NCBI GenBank assembly: GCA_016844485.1
Contig: JAENIZ010000055.1
Coordinates: forward strand, 1 to 20,421
DNA length: 20,421 nt
Direction: 5' to 3'
Origin: Gammaproteobacteria bacterium
GTDB taxonomy: Bacteria > Pseudomonadota > Gammaproteobacteria > Eutrophobiales > Eutrophobiaceae
The notes under the pieces are model-generated. The model saw only the letters and a program-made list of their open reading frames with translations. It did no database searches and was not told where the DNA came from. The translations under genes and the position numbers were made by a program. How positions within the stretch are numbered: position 1 is the stretch's first letter; each line of letters begins with the position of its first letter. This document shows, piece by piece, positions 6,812-14,340 of the stretch.

Positions 6812-9718
6812 ATGGAGGCCGAAAAATTAGCTGTTGAATCCGTCACCGGTACAACGAACGTAAGTCCGCTCCCGTCGGGACCCGTGCAGGCGGGCAGCGT
6901 GCGCGCGGAAATCAATGCCAACCAGCCCGGTGAATATCGGGTTATCCGCCGTAATGGCAAGGTCACGCGGTTCGATGCCGGCAAGATTACCGTGGCCATG
7001 ACCAAGGCCTTTCTCGGTGTGGAGGGCGGCACGGCCGCAGCTTCACCCCGCATCCATGAGACCGTCAGGGCCCTGAGTGAACAGGTGGTCACCGCCCTCA
7101 CCCGGCGTATGCCGGGCGGCGGCACGGTACATATCGAGGATATCCAGGACCAGGTCGAACTGGCATTAATGCGCGCCGGTGAACAAAAGATCGCACGGGC
7201 CTATGTGATCTATCGCGAAGAACGATCACGCGCACGCGCCGCAGAAGCGGCAGCTGAACCTGCCGTGCCACAGGAAAGAAGTTCCACTCCTATCAGCGTC
7301 GCCCGGGCAGACGGGACAAAGACAACCCTGAATATCAACCGCCTGAAATCCATCGTGGCGGAGGCGTGTCAGGGGCTGGACGAGGTCGATGGTCAGTTGA
7401 TCATCGAAGACGCCCTGCGCAACCTGTTTGATGGCGTCAATGAAGCAGACGTCAACCCGGCGCTGGTGATGAGTGCCCGCACCCTGATTGAAAAAGAACC
7501 GAATTATTCCTATGCCGCCGCCAGATTGTTACTGGACAATCTGCGGCGTGAGGCCCTGAGTTTTGTCGAAGGGAAATTCACCGAGGCCACGCATAAGGAA
7601 ATGATCAAACGCTATCCGGGATACTTCAAGAAATATATCCAGCGCGGCGCGGATGTGGGTCTGCTTGATCACGAACTCACCAAATATGATCTGGGCCAAC
7701 TGGGCAAGGCGTTACAGGCAGAACGCGATCTCCAGTTTACCTACCTCGGACTGCAAACGCTGTATGACCGTTATTTTATCCACTCCGGAGGATGCCGGTT
7801 CGAATTGCCACAGGCATTCTTCATGCGCGTCGCCATGGGACTGGCGATTAATGAACTGGACCGCGAGGCGCGCGCGATCGAATTCTACGAATTGCTGTCA
7901 TCGTTTAACTTCATGAGCTCAACGCCGACGCTCTTTAATTCCGGGACTTGCCGGCCACAGCTCTCCAGTTGTTACCTGTCCACGGTGCCGGACAATCTTG
8001 ACGGTATCTTCGGCGCCATCAAGGACGACGCCCTGCTCTCCAAGTATGCCGGAGGTCTCGGCAATGACTGGACCCAGGTACGCGCCATGGGGGCGCATAT
8101 CAAGGGCACCAACGGCAAATCCCAAGGCGTGGTGCCGTTCCTGAAAGTGGCCAACGATACTGCGGTCGCCGTGAACCAGGGCGGCAAGCGCAAGGGTGCC
8201 ATGTGTGCCTATCTGGAGACCTGGCATCTGGATATCGAGGAATTCCTGGAACTGCGTAAAAACACGGGCGATGACCGGCGCCGTACCCATGATATGAACA
8301 CGGCCAACTGGATCCCTGATCTGTTCATGAAGCGCGTCGTCGAAGAAGGCCAGTGGACGCTGTTCTCACCCGATGAAACACCGGACCTGCATGATCTCTA
8401 TGGTGAGGCATTTGAGAAGTGTTACGTTGAGTATGAACAGAAAGCAAGGCGCGGCGAGATCAGAAATTTCAAGACTGTCATGGCCATTGATCTCTGGCGC
8501 AGGATGTTGTCGATGTTATATGAGACCGGGCATCCCTGGCTTACCTTCAAGGACCCGTGCAACCTGCGCTCGCCACAACGCCATGTCGGCGTGGTGCATT
8601 CTTCCAATCTCTGTACCGAGATCACCCTGAACACCTCGCTGGAAGAGATCGCCGTATGCAACCTGGGGTCCGTCAACCTGGCCCAGCATATGAATGAGAA
8701 AGGTCTCGACACCAAAAAACTGAAAAAGACGATCACCACCGCCATGCGCATGCTGGATAACGTGATTGATTACAACTATTACAGTGTGCCGCAGGCGCGC
8801 CGGTCCAACCTGCGTCACCGCCCGGTCGGTCTGGGGATCATGGGATTTCAGGATGCCCTGTACAAACTGCGCATCCCCTACGCCTCGGAAGATGCGATCA
8901 AATTCGCAGATACCAGTATGGAGGCCGTCAGTTACTACGCCATCATGGCGTCATGTGAACTGGCCGAAGAGCGCGGTCCCTACTCCACGTTTGCCGGCTC
9001 GCTCTGGAGTCAGGGAATTATGCCGATTGATTCAATGAAGCATATGCAAGATGAACGCAAGGAATACCTGCAGGCGGATTTCGGCCAGACCCTGGATTGG
9101 GACAGTCTGCGTGAACGCGTCAGGCGCGAAGGCATGCGTAATTCCAATTGCATGGCCATCGCACCCACGGCAACGATCTCCAATATCTGCGGCGTCGGTC
9201 AATCCATTGAACCGACGTATCAGAATCTGTTCGTCAAATCGAACCTCTCCGGTGAGTTCACCGTGATCAATCCCTTCCTGGTGCGGGATTTGAAAGAACA
9301 CGACCTGTGGGATGAGGTCATGGTGAACGACCTCAAATATTTTGACGGCAGTGTACAACCAATCGACCGCATCCCGGATGATCTGAAAGATCTCTATGCC
9401 ACGGCCTTTGAGATCGATCCACGCTGGCTGGTGGAGGCCGCTTCACGCCGGCAGAAATGGATCGACCAGGCCCAGTCATTGAATCTTTATATGTCCAATC
9501 CTGACGGCAAGAAACTTGACAACCTGTACAAGCTCGCCTGGATCAGAGGACTGAAGACCACGTATTACCTGCGCAGTATGGGCGCGACCCATGTCGAAAA
9601 GAGCACGCTGTCCGGTGGCCGTGAAAACAAACTGGCCGCCGTACAACGCGGCATCACAGATCAAGCATCAGTCGAGGTGTGCGTCGTTAATGATCCGGAT
9701 TGTGAATCATGCCAGTAA
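6812..9718 (+). CDS. nrdA: Ribonucleoside-diphosphate reductase class Ia, large (alpha) subunit
   Basis: The 968-residue catalytic subunit reduces ribonucleoside diphosphates to deoxyribonucleotides in partnership with NrdB. It has two N-terminal ATP-cones (about 42-140 and 160-250), then the ten-stranded barrel. The active-site set is complete: Cys387 and Cys616 (redox pair), Asn599-Cys601-Glu603 (SNLCTEI, with the thiyl-radical cysteine), Tyr918-Tyr919 (radical transfer), and the C-terminal shuttle pair Cys964-x2-Cys967. E. coli NrdA has one ATP-cone; two are found in the longer Pseudomonas-type enzyme, where the first binds dATP for activity control. The ATG at 6812 follows GGAGGGG. Regulation is by the NrdR/DnaA promoter upstream. 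The DUF2188 gene and nrdB follow. Confidence 0.97.
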   Translation: MEAEKLAVESVTGTTNVSPLPSGPVQAGSVRAEINANQPGEYRVIRRNGKVTRFDAGKITVAMTKAFLGVEGGTAAASPRIHETVRALSEQVVTALTRRMPGGGTVHIEDIQDQVELALMRAGEQKIARAYVIYREERSRARAAEAAAEPAVPQERSSTPISVARADGTKTTLNINRLKSIVAEACQGLDEVDGQLIIEDALRNLFDGVNEADVNPALVMSARTLIEKEPNYSYAAARLLLDNLRREALSFVEGKFTEATHKEMIKRYPGYFKKYIQRGADVGLLDHELTKYDLGQLGKALQAERDLQFTYLGLQTLYDRYFIHSGGCRFELPQAFFMRVAMGLAINELDREARAIEFYELLSSFNFMSSTPTLFNSGTCRPQLSSCYLSTVPDNLDGIFGAIKDDALLSKYAGGLGNDWTQVRAMGAHIKGTNGKSQGVVPFLKVANDTAVAVNQGGKRKGAMCAYLETWHLDIEEFLELRKNTGDDRRRTHDMNTANWIPDLFMKRVVEEGQWTLFSPDETPDLHDLYGEAFEKCYVEYEQKARRGEIRNFKTVMAIDLWRRMLSMLYETGHPWLTFKDPCNLRSPQRHVGVVHSSNLCTEITLNTSLEEIAVCNLGSVNLAQHMNEKGLDTKKLKKTITTAMRMLDNVIDYNYYSVPQARRSNLRHRPVGLGIMGFQDALYKLRIPYASEDAIKFADTSMEAVSYYAIMASCELAEERGPYSTFAGSLWSQGIMPIDSMKHMQDERKEYLQADFGQTLDWDSLRERVRREGMRNSNCMAIAPTATISNICGVGQSIEPTYQNLFVKSNLSGEFTVINPFLVRDLKEHDLWDEVMVNDLKYFDGSVQPIDRIPDDLKDLYATAFEIDPRWLVEAASRRQKWIDQAQSLNLYMSNPDGKKLDNLYKLAWIRGLKTTYYLRSMGATHVEKSTLSGGRENKLAAVQRGITDQASVEVCVVNDPDCESCQ

Positions 9719-9775
9719 CATCAGTGACTGGTGATTAGTAATTAGTGATAAGTAACAGATGAGAGGAAAAAGATA

Positions 9776-10003
9776 ATGAACCGAAGAGAACATCATGTTG
9801 TTCCTTCCACAAATGGTGGCTGGAATATAAAGAAAGGTGGCGGTCAACGTGCATCTGGACATTATGACATTAAGACTGATGCGATTAGCGCTGCACGTGA
9901 GATTAGCCGTCATCAACACAGTGAATTAGTAATTCACAACAGAAACGGTCGTATATCACAATCTGATAGCCACGGAAGAGATCCGTTTCCGCCAGCAGGA
10001 TAA
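9776..10003 (+). CDS. DUF2188 domain protein
   Basis: This 75-residue basic, soluble protein has the DUF2188 signature: HHVVPSTNGGWNIKKGG near the N-terminus, an A-x-x-x-ARE-I-S-R-H-Q helix, then ELVIHNRNGRI and SDSHGRDPFPP at the C-terminus. Its biochemical role is unknown. GAGAGGA lies 8 bases before the ATG. It sits 57 bases after nrdA and 177 bases before nrdB in the same direction, so it is probably co-transcribed with nrdA. The short AT-rich spacer before it contains near-repeats of the type GTGATTAGTAATTAGTGATAAG. Placement within a ribonucleotide reductase operon is unusual and may be chance insertion or a functional link. Confidence 0.88.
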   Translation: MNRREHHVVPSTNGGWNIKKGGGQRASGHYDIKTDAISAAREISRHQHSELVIHNRNGRISQSDSHGRDPFPPAG

Positions 10004-10051
10004 ACAAGTGAAAAAATGCTAATGAATCACCAAATAAAACAAGAATTGAAA

Positions 10052-10152
10052 TGTGTTTATACCGTGACCGCCTTAGCGGGACAGTCAAGCGGGACGCTTG
10101 ACTCTTGCCTGGTACCTCCAGCCTCTTCCGGGTACCAGGCCTTCTTATTCCA
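10052..10152 (+). repeat. 101-bp structured element, copy A (upstream of nrdB)
   Basis: Copy A matches copy B (11347-11447) at 95 of 101 positions and can fold into three consecutive hairpins. Stem 1: CCGC-CTTA-GCGG (10068-10079), extendable by G10064-C10082 and T10065-A10081. Stem 2: AGTCAAGC (10083-10090) with GCTTGACT (10096-10103). Stem 3: GCCTGGTACC (10107-10116) with GGTACCAGGC (10131-10140), followed by CTTCTTATT. It ends 28 bases before the nrdB start, so it would form the nrdB leader on a read-through transcript. It may be an attenuator, a processing site, a cis-regulatory RNA or a palindromic repeat. I do not recognise it as a named RNA family. Confidence 0.85.
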
Positions 10153-10180
10153 GTTACGAAATTATTAACGGAGAAAAAAT

Positions 10181-11338
10181 ATGTTGAATTGGGATGAATC
10201 CATTACAGCTGCGACGACAGCTAAAATGCAACCGATCATACCGCCTGCGCCTGTACCAACACGCGATGACGCCGATACGCATCATGGCATGACCGGGCTT
10301 GAACAGGTGGAATTCGGCGCGGGCCGGATCACGGTGGATGACAAACAGATGATCAACTGCCGCGCTGATCTGAATCAGCTGGTCCCCTTCAAATATAAAT
10401 GGGCATGGCAGAAATATCTCGACGCCTGCGCCAACCACTGGATGCCGCAAGAGATCAACATGAATGCGGACATTGCCCTGTGGAAGAATCCACGCGGACT
10501 CAGTGAAGATGAACGCACCATTATCAAACGCAACCTGGGGTTCTTCACCTCGGCCGATTCCCTGGTCGCCAATAACCTGGTGCTGGCAGTGTATCGCCAT
10601 ATCACCAATCCGGAATGCCGCCAGTATCTGCTGCGCCAGGCCTTTGAAGAGGCCCTGCATACCCATGCCTACCAGTATTGCGTGGAATCCCTCGCCCTCG
10701 ATGAGGCCGAAGTCTACAACATGTACCGTGAAGTCCCGTCCATCCATGACAAGGCGTCCTGGGCGATGAAATACACCCAGAGCCTGGGCGATCCCGATTT
10801 CCATACCGGCACACTGGAAGATGATCAACGCCTGCTGCGCGACCTGATCGCCTTTTATGTCATCTTCGAAGGTATTTTCTTTTACGTCGGTTTCGTCCAG
10901 ATCCTGTCTATGGGTCGCCGTAACAAGATGACCGGTTGTGCCGAACAGTTCCAATACATCATGCGCGATGAATCCATGCACATGAATTTCGGCATTGATA
11001 TGATCAACCAGATCAAAATCGAGAACCCACAGCTCTGGACCGAAGATTTCCGGCAAGAGGCGATCAAGATGATCCGTGAATCTGTGGAACTCGAAACACG
11101 TTACGCCCATGACTCCATGCCGCGCGGCGTGCTGGGGTTGAATGCCAATATGTTTGAGGATTACTTGCAGTTCATCGCCAACCGGCGTTGCGCCCAGATT
11201 GGCCTGCCCGAGCAGTATCCGAAGGCAAGCAATCCGTTCCCGTGGATGAGTGAAATCATGGACCTGAAAAAGGAAAAGAATTTCTTTGAAACGCGCGTCA
11301 CAGAATATCAAACCGGCGGGACCCTGACGTGGGGTTAA
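10181..11338 (+). CDS. nrdB: Ribonucleoside-diphosphate reductase class Ia, small (beta) subunit
   Basis: The 385-residue subunit houses the diiron-tyrosyl radical that starts NrdA catalysis. All cofactor residues are visible: Asp126 (TSADSL), Glu157 and His160 (FEEALH), the radical Tyr164, Glu230 (FEGIFF), Glu264 and His267 (RDESMH). The Tyr in the E-x2-H-x3-Y motif marks a standard class Ia enzyme rather than a Tyr-less class Ic. The ATG at 10181 has CGGAG 7 bases upstream. It is separated from nrdA by the DUF2188 gene and by structured element copy A; copy B follows the stop by 8 bases. Flanking direct repeats of this length could recombine and delete the gene. Confidence 0.97.
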   Translation: MLNWDESITAATTAKMQPIIPPAPVPTRDDADTHHGMTGLEQVEFGAGRITVDDKQMINCRADLNQLVPFKYKWAWQKYLDACANHWMPQEINMNADIALWKNPRGLSEDERTIIKRNLGFFTSADSLVANNLVLAVYRHITNPECRQYLLRQAFEEALHTHAYQYCVESLALDEAEVYNMYREVPSIHDKASWAMKYTQSLGDPDFHTGTLEDDQRLLRDLIAFYVIFEGIFFYVGFVQILSMGRRNKMTGCAEQFQYIMRDESMHMNFGIDMINQIKIENPQLWTEDFRQEAIKMIRESVELETRYAHDSMPRGVLGLNANMFEDYLQFIANRRCAQIGLPEQYPKASNPFPWMSEIMDLKKEKNFFETRVTEYQTGGTLTWG

Positions 11339-11346
11339 GATTTAAG

Positions 11347-11447
11347 TGTGTTTATACCGTGACCGCCTTAGCGGGACAGTCGAACGGGATGTTCGACTCT
11401 TGCCTGGTACCTCCAGCCTCTTCCGGGTACCAGGCTTTCTTATTCCA
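11347..11447 (+). repeat. 101-bp structured element, copy B (downstream of nrdB)
   Basis: Copy B begins 8 bases after the nrdB stop codon and is offset 1295 bases from copy A. Stems 1 and 3 are unchanged. Stem 2 is AGTCGAAC (11378-11385) with GTTCGACT (11391-11398). Relative to copy A, one A-T pair became G-C and one G-C pair became A-T, each with both partners changed, and one loop-closing C became T. The sixth difference lies just after stem 3 (C to T). It could act as the 3' end or terminator of the nrdB transcript; the T-run after stem 3 is interrupted. Confidence 0.85.
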
Positions 11448-11480
11448 ATAGGGACTTTTAGTTAAAGAGTTCTTATTACA

Positions 11481-11512
11481 CCAAACAGGCTGCAAGGATG
11501 TAGTCTGTTTGG
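11481..11512. terminator. Hairpin between convergent nrdB and PHA synthase genes (possible bidirectional terminator)
   Basis: A 14-bp stem closes on an AGGA loop. CCAAACAG at 11481-11488 pairs perfectly with CTGTTTGG at 11505-11512, and the inner six pairs include two G-U wobbles. Symmetry and position between converging genes suggest a shared terminator. The flanking T-runs are short (GTTTAACG on the plus side), so termination strength is uncertain. Confidence 0.55.
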
Positions 11513-11522
11513 GTTTAACGCG

Positions 11523-13142
11523 CTACTTCTCCAATACGTAAATTCCCGGCGCGGGGACGAGCGGAGGGTGCAGTTCACTGCCAGGAGTACGGGCGGGGAT
11601 CATCGGACCGCAACACTCACCCAACCACTTCACCCAGTCATTCCACCATGAGCCCGGCACTTTTTCCGTCTTTGCCCGCCAGGCTTCCGGGTCCTGCATG
11701 CTGGTGGCGTCGCCCGACCAGTAACGGCGTTTCGGAGGATCGATCGGCGGACTCAGGATACCGGGGATGTGACCGGAGGTGGCAAGTGTATAGCGCACCG
11801 GCGCGGGGATGAGGCCTGCAACCCTGAAGGTTTCCTTCCACGGCGCGATGTGATCCTGTTCGGTGCCCACTGCGTAGAGCGGTGCCTGGATGCGCCGGAG
11901 ATCAATGAAACGGCCGGCAAGTACCAGCGCGTCCGGTTCGACCAGTTGATTTTCAAGATAGAACTTGCGCAGATAAAAGCTGTGCATGGCCTTCGGCAAG
12001 CGCGTGCAGTCCACGTTCCACTGCAGTACGTCCATCGGCGGCGGGTTGTCTCCATAGAGATAACTATGAATTACGTAACGCCAGATAAGGCCGTTCGGGC
12101 GCAGCCAGCGGAAGGACGTGCCCATGTCGCGGCCGTCGAGGTAGCCGTTTTCCTCCATCCTCTGCTCGAGCCACCGGATGCTGTCCTCGGTGATGAAGGC
12201 GTCAATGTCGCCGGGATTGCTGAAGTCAACCAACGATGTCAGCAGCGTCCAGTGGCTGACGGGCGGCGTGGCCTTTTTGTCCTGTGCAGCCCACGCCATC
12301 AACGCGGTAAGCAACGTGCCACCGATACAGTAACCAACCGCGTGTACTGCCGGTACGCCGCAGATCTCGCGCGCGGTATCGATGATGGCAAGTGCCCCTT
12401 TGGTCAGGTAATCATCGAAGCTGGTAGCGCGCATTTCCGGACCGGGGTTTTTCCAGCTGGTGACAAAGACCGTGAATCCCTGGTTCACGAGGTGCCGGAT
12501 CAGGCTTTTGTCCGGTGCAAGATCAAGGATGTAATACTTGTTGATCCAGGGAGCGATGATGACAATGGGGATGCTGTGGACTTCGCGTGTGGCTGGCGCG
12601 TACTGGATCACCTCCAGCAGTTCATTACGGAATACCACCTCGCCGGGAGTGCAGGCGATGTCCTTGCCGAGCTTATAGGCGTTATCGTCCACCATGCTGA
12701 TGTCACCCTTGCGGAGATCAGCGAGCCATTGCTTATATCCATCCACCAGGCTCAGGCCGCCTGTGGCGATGAAACGGTTGAGGGCGGCGGGATTGGTCCA
12801 CAGGAAATTGCCCGGGGCCATCGCGTTGAGTACCTGCCTCGCCCAGAATGCGGCCTGACGTTTCGTTTTCTCCGGTACGCCCGGGGCGGCGAAGACAGGG
12901 TCCTGGAAACGTTCGTCGTAGGAAACGGGCGCGACGACGCAATCCGGGGCACAATTTCCCACAGCGCGCGTCGCGACCTGCTGCTGGACCTTGAGCAGGT
13001 CCACATAGAATTCCTGCAAACGCTGCTGGAATTTTTCAGGGTTCCTGCTCCATGCCTCGATGATGGCTGAGCAGGCAGGGACGACCCCGAAGGGATCGAA
13101 GGTATTTAGCTGTGATTCCACGTTGTCAGTATTATTAGCCAT
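11523..13142 (-). CDS. phaC: Poly(3-hydroxyalkanoate) synthase, class I-like
   Basis: The 539-residue enzyme polymerises 3-hydroxyacyl-CoA into PHA storage granules. It has the N-terminal PhaC domain (about 75-245: TNPAALNRFIATGG, TPGEVVFRNELLEVIQY) and an alpha/beta-hydrolase core. The lipase-box-like GYCIGG carries the nucleophile Cys272. The other catalytic residues are Asp430 (EQDHIAP) and His458 (TSGHIPG). Its length is slightly below the roughly 590 residues of class I enzymes and well above class III PhaC, which needs PhaE. No phaA, phaB, phasin or phaR gene is nearby, so precursor supply is encoded elsewhere. No clear Shine-Dalgarno sequence precedes the ATG at 13140-13142. Confidence 0.93.
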   Translation of the reverse strand: MANNTDNVESQLNTFDPFGVVPACSAIIEAWSRNPEKFQQRLQEFYVDLLKVQQQVATRAVGNCAPDCVVAPVSYDERFQDPVFAAPGVPEKTKRQAAFWARQVLNAMAPGNFLWTNPAALNRFIATGGLSLVDGYKQWLADLRKGDISMVDDNAYKLGKDIACTPGEVVFRNELLEVIQYAPATREVHSIPIVIIAPWINKYYILDLAPDKSLIRHLVNQGFTVFVTSWKNPGPEMRATSFDDYLTKGALAIIDTAREICGVPAVHAVGYCIGGTLLTALMAWAAQDKKATPPVSHWTLLTSLVDFSNPGDIDAFITEDSIRWLEQRMEENGYLDGRDMGTSFRWLRPNGLIWRYVIHSYLYGDNPPPMDVLQWNVDCTRLPKAMHSFYLRKFYLENQLVEPDALVLAGRFIDLRRIQAPLYAVGTEQDHIAPWKETFRVAGLIPAPVRYTLATSGHIPGILSPPIDPPKRRYWSGDATSMQDPEAWRAKTEKVPGSWWNDWVKWLGECCGPMIPARTPGSELHPPLVPAPGIYVLEK

Positions 13143-13361
13143 GTCAGACCGGGAGGTATTCAGGTACTATCATTGACTGAGCGTAGCATCTCCAAATGAT
13201 GAAAGCGAATCGCGACGAATAGTGCACCCCTGAATTTATGGCCGGCAGGGCAATATTCTTTTTACTAATAACACCGGTGAAAAGGTGGCAAATTTATTTC
13301 ACACCAAATAGTTTCTAAATGAGATATTTCTTTAATATTTCATTGCTATATTCTGTTCGGC

Positions 13362-14120
13362 ATGAAGCAACCCCAGTTTCAGGATCACTTCTCCGGCATA
13401 GCCAATCAATACGCCCTGTTCAGGCCGCGTTACCCCTCCTCTCTTTTTGAATATCTGGCCTCACTTGTATCCGGCCATGATTTGGCGTGGGACTGTGCGA
13501 CGGGAAACGGCCAGGCGGCGGTGGCACTCGCGCAATCCTTCAATCAGGTCATCGCCACTGATGCCATCGCAGATCAGATCGCAAATGCCGAATCCTATCC
13601 ACGCGTGCAATACCGTGTGGCTACTGCGGAGAAAAGCGATCTGGATTCCGGATCAATAGATCTCATCACCGTTGCCCAGGCGCTGCATTGGTTCGATCGA
13701 CCGGTTTTCTATGCAGAAGCACGTCGCGTGTTGAAACCGAATGGAATCCTGGCTGCCTGGTCCTATGCAAAGATGGAGCTGGATGAGCCCCAGATACAAA
13801 TCCTTTTGGACAATTTCTATTTCAATACAATAGGACCTTACTGGCCTCCCGAACGCAAACTGGTGGAGGAAGGTTACCGCACGCTGGAATTCCCCTTCGA
13901 AGAGATTGAACCACCCGCGTTCACGATAGAGGCGGCTATGACAGTTGAGGAAATTATGGGTTATATGCGCACCTGGTCGGCCACACAGCGTTACCAGAAG
14001 GAACATGGAAAAGATCCCGTGCCGGATTTAACACTGGAAATTGAAAAGGTATGGGATGACATTGAACTGCCCGTAACGGTGGAGTGGTCTCTCGCCCTGC
14101 GCGTTGGCCGTGCAGATTGA
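13362..14120 (+). CDS. Class I SAM-dependent methyltransferase
   Basis: The 252-residue protein has a Rossmann-type methyltransferase core. Motif I is WDCATGNGQAAVALAQ (about 43-58), the acidic end of strand 2 lies in VIATDAI, and a later motif reads DLITVAQALHWFD (105-117). The HWFD segment and early residues FSGIANQYALFRPRYP place it in the widespread family of small-molecule methyltransferases related to the trans-aconitate and ubiquinone-type enzymes; its substrate is unknown. It stands alone between divergent phaC and a convergent aldehyde dehydrogenase. The ATG lacks a good ribosome binding site, with an AT-rich stretch just upstream. Its TGA stop lies inside the left terminal repeat of a small inverted-repeat element. 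Confidence 0.85.
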   Translation: MKQPQFQDHFSGIANQYALFRPRYPSSLFEYLASLVSGHDLAWDCATGNGQAAVALAQSFNQVIATDAIADQIANAESYPRVQYRVATAEKSDLDSGSIDLITVAQALHWFDRPVFYAEARRVLKPNGILAAWSYAKMELDEPQIQILLDNFYFNTIGPYWPPERKLVEEGYRTLEFPFEEIEPPAFTIEAAMTVEEIMGYMRTWSATQRYQKEHGKDPVPDLTLEIEKVWDDIELPVTVEWSLALRVGRAD

Positions 14121-14247
14121 TGTAAAACTGTTACGCGTCTCATCTACTTTGTCACGTGCTCGCTCGACACTCGCCTATCCAGCTTGATATGTCTCGCATC
14201 TCGCTCCGCGGCTACCCTTGCTGAACCTGCTCACGACGTTTTACATC
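14119..14247. repeat. 129-bp element with 10-bp terminal inverted repeats (MITE-like candidate)
   Basis: GATGTAAAAC (14119-14128) is repeated perfectly inverted as GTTTTACATC (14238-14247). The interior has no gene. The left repeat overlaps the last two bases of the methyltransferase stop codon. Size and terminal repeats fit a miniature inverted-repeat element or a palindromic intergenic repeat. No clear target-site duplication was found and there is no second copy in the window. Confidence 0.45.
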
Positions 14248-14280
14248 GAGCTGTTAGAAAATCAGTATCTTGAAGTGAAC

Positions 14281-14312
14281 AAAAAAACCGGGCGGTCTTT
14301 TGGGCCGCCCGG
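14281..14312 (-). terminator. Rho-independent terminator of the aldehyde dehydrogenase gene
   Basis: CCGGGCGG (14288-14295) pairs with CCGCCCGG (14305-14312), an 8-bp all-GC stem. Read on the minus strand it is followed at once by seven T residues (14287-14281). It lies 28 bases past the aldehyde dehydrogenase stop, a textbook intrinsic terminator. Confidence 0.93.
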
Positions 14313-14340
14313 CTAACTTATAAAGATACGACCCTGAATA

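Noticed and set aside
6778..6837. A 19-codon upstream open frame (starts MKTTNIAAGG) overlapping the nrdA start
   Set aside because: It has a poor ribosome binding site and no known leader-peptide features; probably chance, though it overlaps the nrdA initiation region.
10154..11311. A 385-codon open frame antisense to nrdB, the same length as NrdB
   Set aside because: It mirrors nrdB in the opposite strand; the sense frame has all RNR residues and a ribosome binding site, and the antisense product resembles nothing.
10052..11447. The nrdB-flanking repeats considered as integron attC sites or IS ends
   Set aside because: No attC core pair (GTTRRRY/RYYYAAC), no integrase or transposase, and the repeats are direct with internal hairpins rather than terminal inverted repeats.
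11769..13070. A 433-codon open frame antisense to the PHA synthase
   Set aside because: It is a by-product of codon bias in phaC; the sense frame has an intact catalytic triad.
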